From Prorocentrum cordatum (taxonomy: Eukaryota; Sar; Dinophyceae; Prorocentrales; Prorocentraceae): a stretch of 64,000 nt of DNA. Positions within the stretch are counted from its first letter, which is position 1, and every line of letters begins with the position of its first letter. Below the pieces are notes generated by a model. That model was not told where the DNA came from. It did no database searches and was given only the letters and a program-made list of their open reading frames with translations. Position numbers and translations under genes: made by a program. Positions 29,123 to 40,322 of this stretch are shown piece after piece. Location of the stretch: assembly GCA_963575745.1 (NCBI GenBank), contig CAUYUJ010000922.1, forward strand, positions 43,561-107,560, in the 5' to 3' direction.

Positions 29123-30132
29123 CGACGAGAGGTCCGTCTAGGCTCGTGGAACCTACGACGGAGAGGACAACTTACTATCCACACAATACTTAGTGCGATG
29201 AAAGGGGCGGCTGTGACACTCCTGGGGGTACAAGAGTGTCAAAATCTTTGGGATCATCGTTCTGAGCTGTCAGGTTCGGGTGAAGGCGCTATTCGCACGA
29301 TTTTTGATAGCTCCCGCTAGGTTGCCATCCTGTATAAGGATAATTGGCGGAAGCACCGCCTTCCTACGTTCAAGGGGAAAGGTTACGTTGCCATAGGATT
29401 TATGACGGTCACGGTTGTTTCAATGCTGAGGATGTGACGTTGAAGAGTGATGACATTACGAATGAGAAGTTTCTGAGCATTATATATAATATGAATGAGG
29501 CCCTGAGAAGTATTTCCACAGGTACCCTAGGAGGCCCCAGAAGGTGGTGTTGCTCACGGGTGCCAACGTGGAACTGTCGCCAGATACGAGCTGTAACGGT
29601 TTACAACTTACGGGGGATGGATTGCTGGAATCAACTCTGGTGTACTCGGGTGGGGCATCACGTGTGCGTTGGAGGAGGGGAGGCAATGAAGGAGGCGCTT
29701 CTTCAGTTCTGTGGGAGGTGGAGGATTGTGGTGGCCAACACATTTGGACCCAGGAGGCCTACTTGGATCCCGTCGGGTCTTGGGCCTCCCAATGTCTTGG
29801 ACTATATTGGGCTACCCGGTGCACAGTCGGAGGTGGGGGTTAAATTCATCCAACCACTGGGGGCGACGGCGCTGACTACGGTATCGGACCATGCTCTATT
29901 ACATGCCACATTGCCATGTGCTCCGACGGGTGTACGTAGACAGAAGCCGAAGGCGACGAGGTCCTCCAATCTGGTTCACTGGGCCCCCGAGGATCCTCAG
30001 GCTTACGCACGGGAGGCGGGGATTGCTTTCACCGCATACGGGACAAATCCTGTCAGGTCTGCTACCGCGACGCCCGAGGAGGGCCTGGGAGCTGGTCAGC
30101 CGTTCCCATCCTCGTGTGGCGCGCCAGCTTAG
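29123..30132 (+). pseudogene. E4 ORF2 endonuclease domain, decayed
   Basis: Right after the ORF1 UGA the same frame reads VRLGSWNLRRRGQL and LLGVQECQNLW, giving the Asn and Glu motifs of the EEP family. A TAG follows at about 29,318. Later motifs appear in other frames: TGANVEL (about 29,556), NVLDYIGLPGA (about 29,800) and VSDHALLHA (about 29,885). At least three lesions are needed to explain the frames. Confidence 0.6.
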
Positions 30133-32565
30133 GACCGTGGTGGAGGAGGAGGGTAACAGCACGGACAGTACGGAGACTATGATGGAGGACATGGAAGGGT
30201 GGGAGGAGGTGGAGGATGTGACGACACAGAGCGTTCAGGCGGTGGGATCACCCACTTGTGAAGGCGAATTCATCAATACGGCGATTGTGTCGGCGCCAGT
30301 CTCACACCTCATGCACAGGGGCGACAGGTCCAACGTCCCAAGAAGCCAGAGGAGTTGTGGAGGATGGAGGAGGACATGAAACAGCTCAGGAGGGAGAGGA
30401 GGTGGGAGGACTGCAAACAGTTACGACGGCGGTACCGACCTGCGAAGAGAAGGTACCAGGCTGAACTGGTCAGGTTTCAATCTACCAGCGAAGGACGGAG
30501 TAAACGTACACACAATCAGGTACTGGAGGTGGTTCAGGAGGACGGAGGTATTCATAGATTTGAGGACTTGGAGGAGTGGGAGGCGGAGATCGGACGGTTT
30601 GCATGTTCCACTGTTCAATGCGAGGAGGCTCGCAGGGCTGGTGCACAGACGTTGGAGACGGCGAGGTGTGCAGCAGCGGCCTCGCATCGGACACTTGACA
30701 TTCGTATGTCCCTGGTGTTGCGAGCTCGTGCGCGATTCAAGAGGGGAGGAACGGCGTCATACGATGACGTGTCGCCCGAAATGCTCAAGTTGCTTCCTTG
30801 GGCGTGTGTGCGCCGTGTACGTGACTTCTTTCAGCGCCTGGCATGTCGGGAGAATCTCATGCCGCAGTGCTGGAGAAAATTCCTTGTCACTCTGACCCCG
30901 AAGAGCCCCCAAATGACCCAAGTCAAAGACACTAGAAACATATGCCTCATACCTCTTATGTCTAAATGGTTCAGCCCGTGTCTCAGTATACTTGCGGAGG
31001 AAGAGTTGACAAAGCTCCGACCTCATACGTGCTTTTATGGCTTTGCGGCAGGTAGGAAACCACATAAAATTACGGCGGTACTCAAGAGGCTCTCACAGCA
31101 CGCGTGTCTCTGGGGCAAAAGGGAATCATTATATCTTGGGGGTGCGGACGTACTACAGTGCTTCGACCATGTGACGTTGACGTTGGCGTACACCAGTCTT
31201 GTTTCATTGGGGTTCCCCTCGGAGCTCATATTTGCCCTCTTGGAGCCCATGCGTGAGAACGTGTGTCAGATGTCCTTTGAAGGTGTGCGGTGAACGGATT
31301 GGGTGTCTTGGGATAGGAGTATCCGCACGGGAGGAGTGGAGACCCCCTTCTTGTTCAAGGCGGTCTCGGTGTATCTATGGGAGAAGGTGGTACGGCAGTG
31401 GGTGGAGAATGACTATGGTTATGAATTGGAGACCCCCCTGAGTGGAGGTAGGAGGAGGATTGCACATGCTCTGTGGGCGGACAATTTGTACGTGTGTGCA
31501 CGGTCCCTGGACGAACTTCGGGAGATGATGTCTATGCTCACGGTGCCGTTGGCCCAGGCGGGCCTGCGGTGGAAACCCTCATTGCTTGGATACCTCTTGT
31601 GTGGGGGCTGGCCTCGCTGTTCTGATACCGAGCTTCGTGTGTGGGTCCCAGAGTATGGTGAGGAGTTGGTCCTGCCACGTCTTCGTCAGATGTCGGCTCT
31701 GGGAGTGGAACTCTTTGATGACTGGAGTGAGCATCGGGACTCACCCTGTCATTTACAGCGTGCCAGGCGTGCGTGGATGTGTGATGTGCAGTTCTATCGC
31801 TGTAGACAGCTACCTATGCGTGATCGTTATATGCGTTACATTGCACGGGTGCAGTCCATTGCATTGTATGGATGTGAAGGGATGGCGGCGGATGGGGGTA
31901 CTATTCAGAAGTTATATGCGTGGGAGGGTCAACTGCTGGCGATCATAGGTGGTCTTCTTAAGAAGGCGAGTGAGGATTGGACCGTGTATACTCAGAGGCG
32001 GCTGCGCTATGGTCGCCATCACTTTGCTAGGTACGGCTTCCAATCATTGGTCCACAGATTTCTCAGAAAGCTGTTTGACTGGGCAAAGGATGTGGCATCG
32101 TTCGCTTGTATGCATACGTGTGCACCTATGTTAGCGCCCGCGTCGGGGGAGGAGGCACATAACAATCGGCGTCAGCGTGCGGGGATCTTCCGTGAGACGG
32201 TGCGGGGCCAACGACAGAGGCTCTCGACCACCCAGCCTGGTGAGGCTCCGACACCAGCGCCACCTGTGTCGGATGACGTGTCAAGGCCCTTTGTTCTTTC
32301 ACGTGTTGCGATGTTGCGTGGACTGGGGGAGTGGACGGAGAGGAGGGAGGCTATGATTACTGCAAGTGGGAGGGGGACGGAGATAACCAGACTAACAGGG
32401 AGGAGGTTACCTACAGGCTACAGGTCGTGGGACTTCCTATTTGTGCAGGCTGCTGGTGAACTGGTGGCACCATCTCGACTGGAGCGAACGTGGTTTTCGC
32501 GAGTTTGCTACGGCCCGACTGTGTGCGGCGGGATTTTCACATATGACGGAGGGCTTTATCTTTAA
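30133..32565 (+). pseudogene. E4 ORF2 reverse transcriptase and C-terminal domain
   Basis: From about 30,355 one frame reads an Arg-rich linker, then LVLRARARFKRGG, CWRKFLVTLTPK, MSKWFSPCLSILAEE and motif A GADVLQCFDHV (Asp 31,147-149). A TGA at 31,291 interrupts it, and the same frame continues with RTGGVETPFLF (motif B) and LWADNLYVCA (motif C, 31,474-485). The frame ends at TAA 32,563. The single in-frame TGA and the later frameshift make it inactive. 30,133-30,354 is poorly matched linker sequence. Confidence 0.7.
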
Positions 32566-32596
32566 GGGGGAGTGAGGTCAGATACACAGAGAGGAG

Positions 32597-33297
32597 GTGA
32601 AGGAGGAGGACAAACAGTATACACAGGCGGCGCTTGATCGTATTGCCAGGCGCCTCGCGGCCAACTTTGAAAATGAGGTCCGCTTCGAGCGACGAGGCGG
32701 AGTTGCGATGGAGCTGTTAGGTGACTCCATGCTGATAACCAACTGGATGAGGGGATGGTGGAATTACAACAACAATATATACCGATCTCAGGTGGGGGAG
32801 GTTATTGATCTGTTAGACGACGCCTGTCGAGATTTTAAGCTGCAGGGCCCAGCCACAGGATATGATATGTGGCGTCATCACTATCGTGAAGGCAATGACC
32901 GTGCCGACCGACTGACTTGGGAAATCAGACATCTACCATTACAATCGAGGTACAGAAGTATTCAATAATATATAAATAATACTGAAACGTTGATCACAAT
33001 CCGTGGTGCGTACGACGGTGGCGTTAGCAGTGCAGGTGCTGGGGGAGGATGGTGGCTAGACGGTGAGTTCATCAGTGAGCAATCTGGGGAAGGGGTTAGT
33101 GATTGCCTGCACACGTTTACCCGTCCGTTGGCGGAGGAGGCTTTTGGCCTGCTTCCCGATGCGACGGTTACTCAGTGTGAGCTTGAGGCCGCTTCGAGAC
33201 TTGCCCGCTCTGCTTGCAAGATACTCCAAGAGTGTCACGTTTTTCAGGGTACATCCAGCCCACAGGGGATGGCTGCACCAAGCCGACCGCCCTTGTA
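32597..33297 (+). pseudogene. E4 permuted RNase H domain, one in-frame stop
   Basis: First half in the DNA: MELLGDSMLITNWMRG (Asp 32,723-725) and HHYREGNDRADRL (Asp 32,906-908). After a TAA (32,966) in the same frame comes the second half: IRGAYDGGVSSAGAGGGWW (Asp 33,014-016) and TVTQCELEAASRLA (Glu 33,179-181). In standard RNase H these halves occur in the opposite order. The stop lies in the linker between halves, where E3 has none, so it is probably a mutation. Confidence 0.7.
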
Positions 33298-33331
33298 GGG
33301 CCCCGTGGTCGGACCGCAAGCCGGAAAAAAA
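33283..33331 (+). other. E4 3' stem-loop and A-tail
   Basis: Outer stem CCGACC (33,283-288) / GGTCGG (33,307-312). Inner hairpin GCCCT-TGT-AGGGC. 3' bulge CCCGT. Tail ACCGCAAGCCGG and seven A (33,325-331). It overlaps the end of the coding region, since the RNase H frame stops at TAG within the inner hairpin. Confidence 0.7.
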
Positions 33332-34642
33332 CTTGGTTGACGGTTTACCGCGAGCTCCCAGTTCCGGCGCGCTGGAGAGCTAGCTGGCAAGAAAAATCTC
33401 GACGGACCTTTTGCTGATCTTTGGTCGGTTGAAAATTTTGTTCTCGAAATTCAACCATTCGTTAGAGCTCTAGTATTTTTTCCAATGATATTCGATCTTA
33501 TTCCCGCTCGCCGTCTTGATCTTAGCTCGATCGGGTACCTTTTACTGCCAAAAAGCACACAGGCGGGATCGGCTGTTTCGAGTCATCTTGATACGCGTTG
33601 TCGGTTTTTTGTACTTAACTCGAGCTGTAGGACAGCTACAGAGCTGATACTTACAGAACCGATTCAGAATCATGAGGCGCGCTTGTCTGTTGAATCCAGA
33701 GGTCTGAACTCGCTCCGCTGCTCGAGCTAGGTCCGCGAAACTATTCGTATCGTTCGAGTCTTCTCGACAGGGGCTGTCGGTTTTCGGTACTTAACTCGAG
33801 CTCGAGGGGAGCTACAGAGCTGATATGCACAGAAATCGATGCAGAATAATCAGGCGAGTTCGTTCGTTGCATCCAGAGCTCTGAACTCGGTCTGCTACTC
33901 GAGCTAGGCCCGCCAAACCTTTTGTATCGTTCGAGTCATCTTGAGAGCTGCTGTTGGTTTCCTCACGTAGCTCGGGCTGTAGAAGAGCTACAGAGCTGAT
34001 GCGCACATAAACTAATTCGAAATTATCAGGCGCGTTCATCTGTTGCATCCAGAGGTCTGCTACTCGGGCTAGGTCCGCAAACCTATTCGTATTATTCGAG
34101 TCATCTTGACAGATGTTGTCCATTCTATGTATTGAGCTCGGGCTGTAGGGGAGCTACAGAGCTGGTGCGCACAGAGGCGGATCCAGAAGCATCAGGAGCG
34201 TTCGTCTTTTGCATCGAGAGGTCTGAACTCGGTCTGCTACCCCAGCTAGGTTCACACAAATATTTGTAGTCGACCGATATTTTTTTCCAAATGATGGTGC
34301 AATTCTTCACTGAACTCGAGCGGCCGAAAAATCAGAAGGACATCGTGAGGCGCGAAGCGTCTAGACGCTTGGTTTGGGTCTGTTGTGAGCGCAGACGCCA
34401 AACACGGATTCGTACTCTGCTACTTTCTCTTTAGCGGTATTTTCTACACGCTGCAGATGAGCTATAAAACTGTTCAGCACAGCAATGGGATATCACTAGA
34501 CGCCTGAGATCAATCTGCTGCCAGCGCTCGGTCTGAAAAACTATTTCTTCTCTGCTAATTCTTTGGACATAATATATGGTCAGGAAGCTCTACGAGTCCC
34601 TTGGCGGTAAGAAAGGTTGACGGTTTACCGCCGGCGCCCAGT
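33332..34642 (+). repeat. Hairpin remainder, family A head, satellite array, hairpin
   Basis: The far half of the split hairpin (to about 33,362) is followed by an A head without its 5' repeat and about five satellite units, the last diverged (34,265-34,545). The A 3' end is near 34,583 and a hairpin at 34,602-34,634. Confidence 0.75.
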
Positions 34643-36108
34643 AATTCCGGCGCGCTGGAGAGCTAGTTGGCAAGAACAATCTCGACGGACCTTTTGCTGA
34701 CTTTTGGTCGGTTGAAAAGTTTGTTCTCGGAATTCAACAATTCGTTTGAGCTCTAGTATTTTTCCCGTGATATTCGATATGATTCCCGCTCGCCGTCTTG
34801 ATCTCAGCTCGATCGGGTACCTTTTACTCCCAAAAAAGCACACAGGCGGGATCGGCTGTTTCGAGTCATCTTGATACGCGTTGTCGGTTTTTTGTACTTA
34901 ACTCGAGCTGTAGGACAGCTACAGAGCTGATGCTTACAGAAACCGATTCAGAATCATCAGGCGCGCTTGTCTGTTGAATCCAGAGGTCTGAACTCGGTCT
35001 GCTGCTCGAGCTAGGTCCGCGAAACTATTCGTATTGTTCGAGTCATCTTCAGAGATGCTGTCGGTTTTCTGTAGTTAACTCGGGCTGTAGGGGGGCTACA
35101 GGGCTGGTAATTACAGAAACCGATTCCGAGACATCAGACGCGTCCGCCTGTCGCATGCAGAGGTCTGAACTCGGTCTGCTACTCGAGATAGGTCCGCAAA
35201 ACTGTTCGTATCGCTCGAATCATCTCGACAGGGACTGTCGGTTTTCTGTACTCATCTCGAGCTCTAGGGGAGCTACAGAGCTGATGCGCACAGAAACCGA
35301 TGCATAATAATTAGGCGCGTTCGTTCGTTGCATCCAGAGGTCTGAACTCGGTCTGCTACTCGAGCTAGGCCCGCGAAACTATTCGTATCGTTCGAGTCAT
35401 CTTGAGAGCTGCTGGCGGTTTTCGCACGCAACTCGGGCTGTACACGAGCTACAGAGCTGATGCGCACATGAATGGTTCGGAATCATCAGGCGCGTTCGTC
35501 TGTTGTATCCAGAGGTCTGAACTGGGTCTGTTCCTCGGGCTAGGTCCGCAAAGCTATTCGTATTCTTCGAGTCATCTTGACAGGTGTTGTCCATTCTATG
35601 TATTGAACTCGGGCTGTAGGGGAGCTACAGAGCTGGTACGCACAGAAACTGATCCAGAAGCATCAGGAGCGTTCGTCTGTTGCATCGAGAGGTCTGAACT
35701 CGGTCTGCTACCCGATCTAGGTTCACAGAACTATTCGTATTCGACCGATATTTTTTTCCAAATGATGGTGAATTTCTTCACTGAACTCGAGCGGCCGAAC
35801 AATCAGAAGGACATCATGAGGCGCGAAGTGTCTAGACGCTTGGTTTGGGTCTGAAGTGAGCGCAGACGCCAAACACGGATTCGTACTACTTTCTCCCTAA
35901 CGATATTTTCTACACGCTGCAGATGAGCAATAGGACTGTTCAGCACAGCAATGGGATATCACTAGACGTCTGAGATCAGTCTGCTGTCAGCGCTCGGGCT
36001 GAAAATCTATTCGTTCTCTGCTAATTCTTTGGACATAATATATGGTCAGGAAGCTCTACGAGTCTCCCGGCGGTAAGAAAGGTTGATGGTTTACCGCTGG
36101 CGCCCAGT
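34643..36108 (+). repeat. Family A head, long satellite array and hairpin
   Basis: After CCCAGTAATTCCGGCGCG comes an A head and about six satellite units. The 35,740-36,000 segment is nearly identical to 34,260-34,545, so the two arrays share a recent origin or exchange. The hairpin lies at about 36,067-36,100. Confidence 0.75.
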
Positions 36109-36408
36109 TGGTCGACCCGACCAGAAGAGACACTGTGGCAACTTTGGGTCGGTTTTGCTGGTATTTGAAAAATATTTGACCATTCATTTTGAGAAAGCAG
36201 ATTTTTACGCCGAACATTGGCATATAATACTTGTTGCCAGAGCAGCTCAGCTCTCTAGAGCCAGTTTTACGATCGGAAAATTAGGAGCAACCGACATCAC
36301 GTTCACACCGGAAAATGCAAATTCGACGTTTTTCTAGAAATGCTCCGAGAAGCTGTCTGCTTTCAATCTGAGCACTCTTACGCGTGCGAGGAGCTCTGCG
36401 AGGTTCAC
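36109..36408 (+). mobile_element. Family B body interrupted by E5
   Basis: B-type blocks (GACCCGACCAGAAGAGACA, TTTTGAGAAAGCAGATTTTT) run to ACGCGTGCGAGGAGCTCTGCGAGG (about 36,381-36,404). The 5' half of its hairpin is missing where E5 starts; the 3' half lies at 38,900. Confidence 0.6.
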
Positions 36409-36430
36409 GGCTCAAGGCTCAAGGCTCAAG
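36409..36430 (+). repeat. Tandem GGCTCAAG at the E5 5' end
   Basis: GCTCAAG occurs three times with a 7-bp period, followed by GCTCCGCG. The motif is the last seven bases of the dinoflagellate spliced leader, and its position at the very 5' end of the insert fits a leader-capped transcript. Confidence 0.5.
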
Positions 36431-36850
36431 GCTCCGCGAACGTTCATTTTCTCCTGCCTGGGGAACCTCCGCGAAGGTGAACGTTGAGCTAGCGTGTTGT
36501 TTTGCTCTGCTTACGCAACTGCCCATCTCCTTTATATCTTGCTTGTCATTGTTGGCCTCTCATATTTATTTATCGTTGCGGTTTGGTGGTGGCAATTTGT
36601 ATACGCTGACTTGTCCCTCGCTGCCTAGTGTGGTGCTCGTAAGTCCCGGTTCTTTCAGATCTGCCTTGAGTGGATTGCATATTGTTCAATTTGCAGTGTA
36701 TCATTGTTGTGATCTCTCAGGTGTCCTCTGTGATCTTTCGAGTGTGGGTTGCACATTGACTTGATTGTGTGACAATTGTACTTGCTCCTTCATCTATTCT
36801 CTTTGCTTCGTTGCCACATTTCTGACTGAATTGGGCTTTGATTGTGACTG

Positions 36851-37921
36851 ATGCCTCACGTGCGGAGCCTCACATCCAGGCGTATGCGTCGAGCTCGGGC
36901 CTGCCATCTGGGATGGGTTCGATCAACATCCCCCGTTCCCTTGTCACTACAAGGACTTGTTGACTACGAGACTGTTGTGATGGAGGTGCCGGCAGAGTCA
37001 GCTGAACAGGTTGATGAGTTGTTGGCTGCATTGGCCTTCTCTACCACCCATTTGCCGCTAAAGGAGAGAAAGCATGTTGACATGAGAACTCAGGATTCTT
37101 CAATAGATTCCCCAACCGTTTCTTCAATGGATCTTTCTCCCACAGGTGCGGAAGTGGACGCCTTCACGGATCCCCCAACCGTTTCTTCAATGGATGCTGG
37201 CGTGCAAACTCAGTTCACTTGGAAGGATGCCTGCGTGCAAACTCTTTTCACTTCAATGGATGCTGGCGTGCAAACTCAGTTCATTTTAAAGGACGCCTGT
37301 GTGCAAACTCAGTTCACTTTCCAGGACGCCGTCAAAACATGGATTGACAGGAGCACTGCCCAGAAGGGGTTCACCAGCCAGATTGCGCTGCAGTATTTAA
37401 TCCAGGGGCTGGAATTTTCCGTAGACCTCATGACAGAGCCAATGACCATCCCAAAACATCATGTAGCATTTTGGTTCCATACTTTGTTTAACCTCACGGA
37501 TCATGTTCAGTCGTTTCTGGGAGAACTTTTGGATTGTCTCAAATCTCACCGTTTCGTGACGGGGAAAATGGACCGTGCCGAGGAGGCCAGGTTTAAAGCT
37601 CCAGGGTACATTGTCGATTGTTTCAGTTTTGTTCCAGACGGACTCTTCGAGAGTGCCAGTCGCGCAGACCCGCGGAGACTCGCAGCAGACACCCGGAGAC
37701 TACAGCAAATGTGGGAGCCCCAAGAGCTCAGAATTACGTCGCCACGTGGACGAATCGCGTCTCCGTCGGGGTCGTCGTCTGTCCGTGTCGCTTCGGATGT
37801 GATAGCCAAGACTGGACATCAAAAGTTGGTTCCCGAATCTTCCCAAAGCATTCGAGTTTCTCCCGATAACGGTGGGAGCTCTAGAGGTAGCCGCAAAGGC
37901 AGAGGCAAAGGCAAACGATAG
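36851..37921 (+). CDS. E5 ORF1 protein, 356 aa
   Basis: It starts MPHVRSLTSRRMRRARA, shared with E1. Residues 75-160 hold four D-A-x-V-Q-T motifs (DAGVQTQF, DACVQTLF, DAGVQTQF, DACVQTQF) in an internal repeat. About 160-260 is predicted helical without a recognised family. The C-terminus is basic and ends SSRGSRKGRGKGKR before TAG, like the RGHRKGRGKGQR segment of E1/E2. It is intact over its full length, so it may still be translated. The protein is probably an ORF1 variant; no enzyme motif is seen. Confidence 0.6.
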   Translation: MPHVRSLTSRRMRRARACHLGWVRSTSPVPLSLQGLVDYETVVMEVPAESAEQVDELLAALAFSTTHLPLKERKHVDMRTQDSSIDSPTVSSMDLSPTGAEVDAFTDPPTVSSMDAGVQTQFTWKDACVQTLFTSMDAGVQTQFILKDACVQTQFTFQDAVKTWIDRSTAQKGFTSQIALQYLIQGLEFSVDLMTEPMTIPKHHVAFWFHTLFNLTDHVQSFLGELLDCLKSHRFVTGKMDRAEEARFKAPGYIVDCFSFVPDGLFESASRADPRRLAADTRRLQQMWEPQELRITSPRGRIASPSGSSSVRVASDVIAKTGHQKLVPESSQSIRVSPDNGGSSRGSRKGRGKGKR

Positions 37922-38852
37922 GGCAGCTTTGAACATGATTAGGGAGCCCATCTCCCATCTCCCTGTACATCCCGCTTGTCATTGTCGGCCTCTCATATCT
38001 ATTTCTTGTTGTGTTTTGGTGGTGGCAATTCATATTGGATCTTCGCCTGTTATGATATGATTGCATATTCCTTCTTTGCATGAGACATTCAGTTATCCGA
38101 GAGTTACTTTTCTTCGCCTCGAGTGGAGTTCAAAATTCATTGTACTTCAGTATCTTTGCGATATTCAACCCACATGTTTATGCACGTGAAATTGCCCGCT
38201 CGGGCAACGACATATTTCAGGAGTGTATAGGGCAGGAGCCCCACTTATTTCATCATGATATCATTGCATCCTCCTTCTTTGCATGAGACATTCAGCTATC
38301 CGAGAGTTACTTTGTCTTCGCCTCGAGTGGAGTTCAGTCATTGCACTGATGAGTATTGTACGCTAATTCGTTCTTCACTTCTTAGAGTGGTGCTTGTAAG
38401 TCTCGGTTCTTTCAGATCTGCCTTGAGTGGATTGCATATTGTTCAATTTGGTTTGCAGGATCATGACGTAGCCAGGTCCGCCTGGCACCCCCTCAGTCAG
38501 AAGTATTAGTTTCGCCTCATCAGTGTTCTCACTGTTGGAGGGTTGTCTGTGACAGATACTGAGTGATCAGCGGCGGAGCGTATATGTGTTGTGCTCCCAC
38601 AGGTTGTGCAAAACTTCTTTGTTCATTCGCATTGATAAGTCGCACTTTATTCCTTCCCATTCTGTTTCTTCTTGTATATTCTAACTGCTCCACTGTCTTG
38701 TTTGATCGTTGTATGTTCTTCTGTGTGCTTTGCGATTGATCGTGTCTTCGCATGCTTTTGGTTCTCTTTATTCCTCCAGTTTTACTGTTGTGTAATAAGA
38801 GCTGACTGCCTGCGTGACGAATAAGAGGCCCTGATTCGCCTGAGACTTTGTA
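37922..38852 (+). other. E5 3' non-coding region with repeated blocks
   Basis: It contains the second copies of the upstream blocks and a further direct repeat of about 80 bp (38,052-38,130 and 38,255-38,334, about 203 bp apart, with GCATGAGACATTCAG and CGAGAGTTACTTT). A small inverted repeat TTGCCCG-CT-CGGGCAA lies at 38,192-38,207. No gene is seen. Confidence 0.6.
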
Positions 38853-38899
38853 GGACTTGGCCTCAGTGGCCAAGATGGTCCCAGCAAAGACGCAAAATA
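38853..38899 (+). other. E5 3' stem-loop and tail
   Basis: Outer stem GGAC (38,853-856) / GTCC (38,878-881). Inner hairpin TTGGCC-TCAGT-GGCCAA. 3' bulge GATG. The tail CAGCAAAGACGCAAAATA resembles GACCGCAAAGTCCGCAA of E2 in spacing. Confidence 0.7.
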
Positions 38900-40322
38900 C
38901 CAGGTTGACGGTTTACCGCCGGCGCCAGTTCCGGGGCGCTGGAGAGCTAGTTGGCAAGAAAAATCTCGACGGACCTTTTGCTGACTTTTGGTCGGTTGAA
39001 AATTTTGTTCTCGGAATTCAACAATTCGTTTTAGCTTTAGTATTTCTTCCCACCATATTCGATCTTATTCCCGCTCGCCGTCTTGATCTCAGCTCGATCG
39101 GGTTCTTTTTGCTGCCAAAAAGCGATGCGGCGGGATCGGCCGTTTGGAGTCATCTTGACACGCGTTGACGGTTTTTTTTTGTACTTAATTCGAGCTGTAG
39201 AGGAGCTACAGATCTGATGCTCACAGAAACCGATTCAGAATCATCAGGCGCGTTCGTCTGTTGCATCTAGAGGTCTGAACTCGGTCTGCTACTCGAGCTA
39301 GGTCCGCGCAACTATTTCATTATTCGAGTCATCTTGACAGGTGCTGTCGGTTTTCTGTACTTAACTCGGGCTGTAGGAGAGCTACAGAGCTAGTATTCAT
39401 AGAAAACGATTCATAATCATCAGGCGCGTCTGTCTCTAGCATCTAGGGGTCTGAACTCGGTCTACTACTCGAGCTAGGTCGCGAAGCTATTCGTATTCTA
39501 CGAATTTTGTTGGCGGATACTGTCGATTTTCGGTGTTTAATTCGAGCTGTAGGAGATTTACATAGCTGATACGCATACGTAGCCAATTCAGAATCATCAT
39601 GCGCGTTCGTCTGTTGCATCCAGAGGTCTGAACTCGGTCTGCTACTCGAGCTAGGTCCGCGAAACTATTCGTACTCTTCGAGTGATCTTGACAGGTGCTG
39701 TCGGTTTTCAGTACTTAACTCGGGCTGTAGAAACGCTTCAGAGCTGGTACTCACAGAAACCGATTCATAATCATCAGGCGCGCTTGTCTGTTGCATCGAG
39801 AGGTCTGGACTAGGTCTGCTACTCGAGCCAGGTCCGCGAAACCATTTGTATTCGTCGAGTTCTCTAAACAGGCGCTGTCGGTGTTCTGTACTTAACTCGA
39901 GCTTAGCATAGCTACAGAGCTTGTACGCACACATAATCGATTCAGAATCACAGGCGCGTTCGGCTGAAGCACCTAGAGCTCTGAACTCAGTCTGCGACTC
40001 GAGCTAGGTCGCAAAACTATTCGTATTGGACCGGTTTTTCTTCGAAATGACGGTGAATTTATTCACCTAACTTGAGAGCTCTTTGGCACATAAATGAGAC
40101 GGACATCATGAGGCGCCGCTTGGCTGGATCTGTTCAGCACAACAATGGGAAGGGAATTATCAGCGGCAATAGTATCTAGACGCCTGAGATCAGTCTGCTA
40201 TCAGCGCTCGGGCTGAACAAATATTCGCCCCCTGCTACTTCTTTGGACATAATATATGGAAAGGAAGCTCTACGAGTCTCCCGGCGGTAAGAAAGGTTGA
40301 CGGTTTACCGCCGGCGCCCAGT
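38900..40322 (+). repeat. Hairpin remainder, family A head, satellite array, hairpin
   Basis: The far hairpin half (to about 38,930) is followed by an A head from GGGGCGCTGGAGAG, six satellite units, an A 3' end (GGAAGCTCTACGAGT near 40,263) and a hairpin at 40,281-40,314. 39,840-40,260 closely resembles 26,750-27,140. Confidence 0.75.

Larger units (their letters stand above)
27449..33331 (+). mobile_element. Non-LTR retrotransposon E4, near full length
   Basis: The element is 5,883 bp. It is flanked by CCTGGTTG (27,441-448) and CTTGGTTG (33,332-339), an 8-bp duplication with one change, inside the hairpin loop. Order: tandem 5' repeats, ORF1, UGA, decayed endonuclease, reverse transcriptase with WADN, C-terminal domain, permuted RNase H, 3' stem-loop, A7 tail. 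It is related to E3 throughout but clearly diverged. ORF1 is open; ORF2 has stops and frameshifts. Confidence 0.8.
36409..38899 (+). mobile_element. Retrotransposon E5, ORF1-only, with internal direct repeats
   Basis: The 5' end carries tandem GGCTCAAG. ORF1 is at 36,851-37,921. About 980 bp follow without ORF2, then a 3' stem-loop and the tail CAGCAAAGACGCAAAATA. The 3' flank CCAGGTTGACGG is the hairpin loop. Two blocks upstream of ORF1 (36,522-36,600 and 36,629-36,693) are repeated in the same order downstream (37,954-38,030 and 38,387-38,450). This is not typical of a LINE. Confidence 0.7.

Noticed and set aside
31291-31293. Second programmed UGA in the E4 reverse transcriptase
   Set aside because: E3 has a sense codon in this region and the following base is A; a nonsense mutation in a decayed copy is simpler.
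36522-38450. E5 as an LTR retrotransposon
   Set aside because: The direct repeats are internal, there is no primer-binding site or integrase, and the 3' end has a LINE-type stem-loop and A-rich tail.
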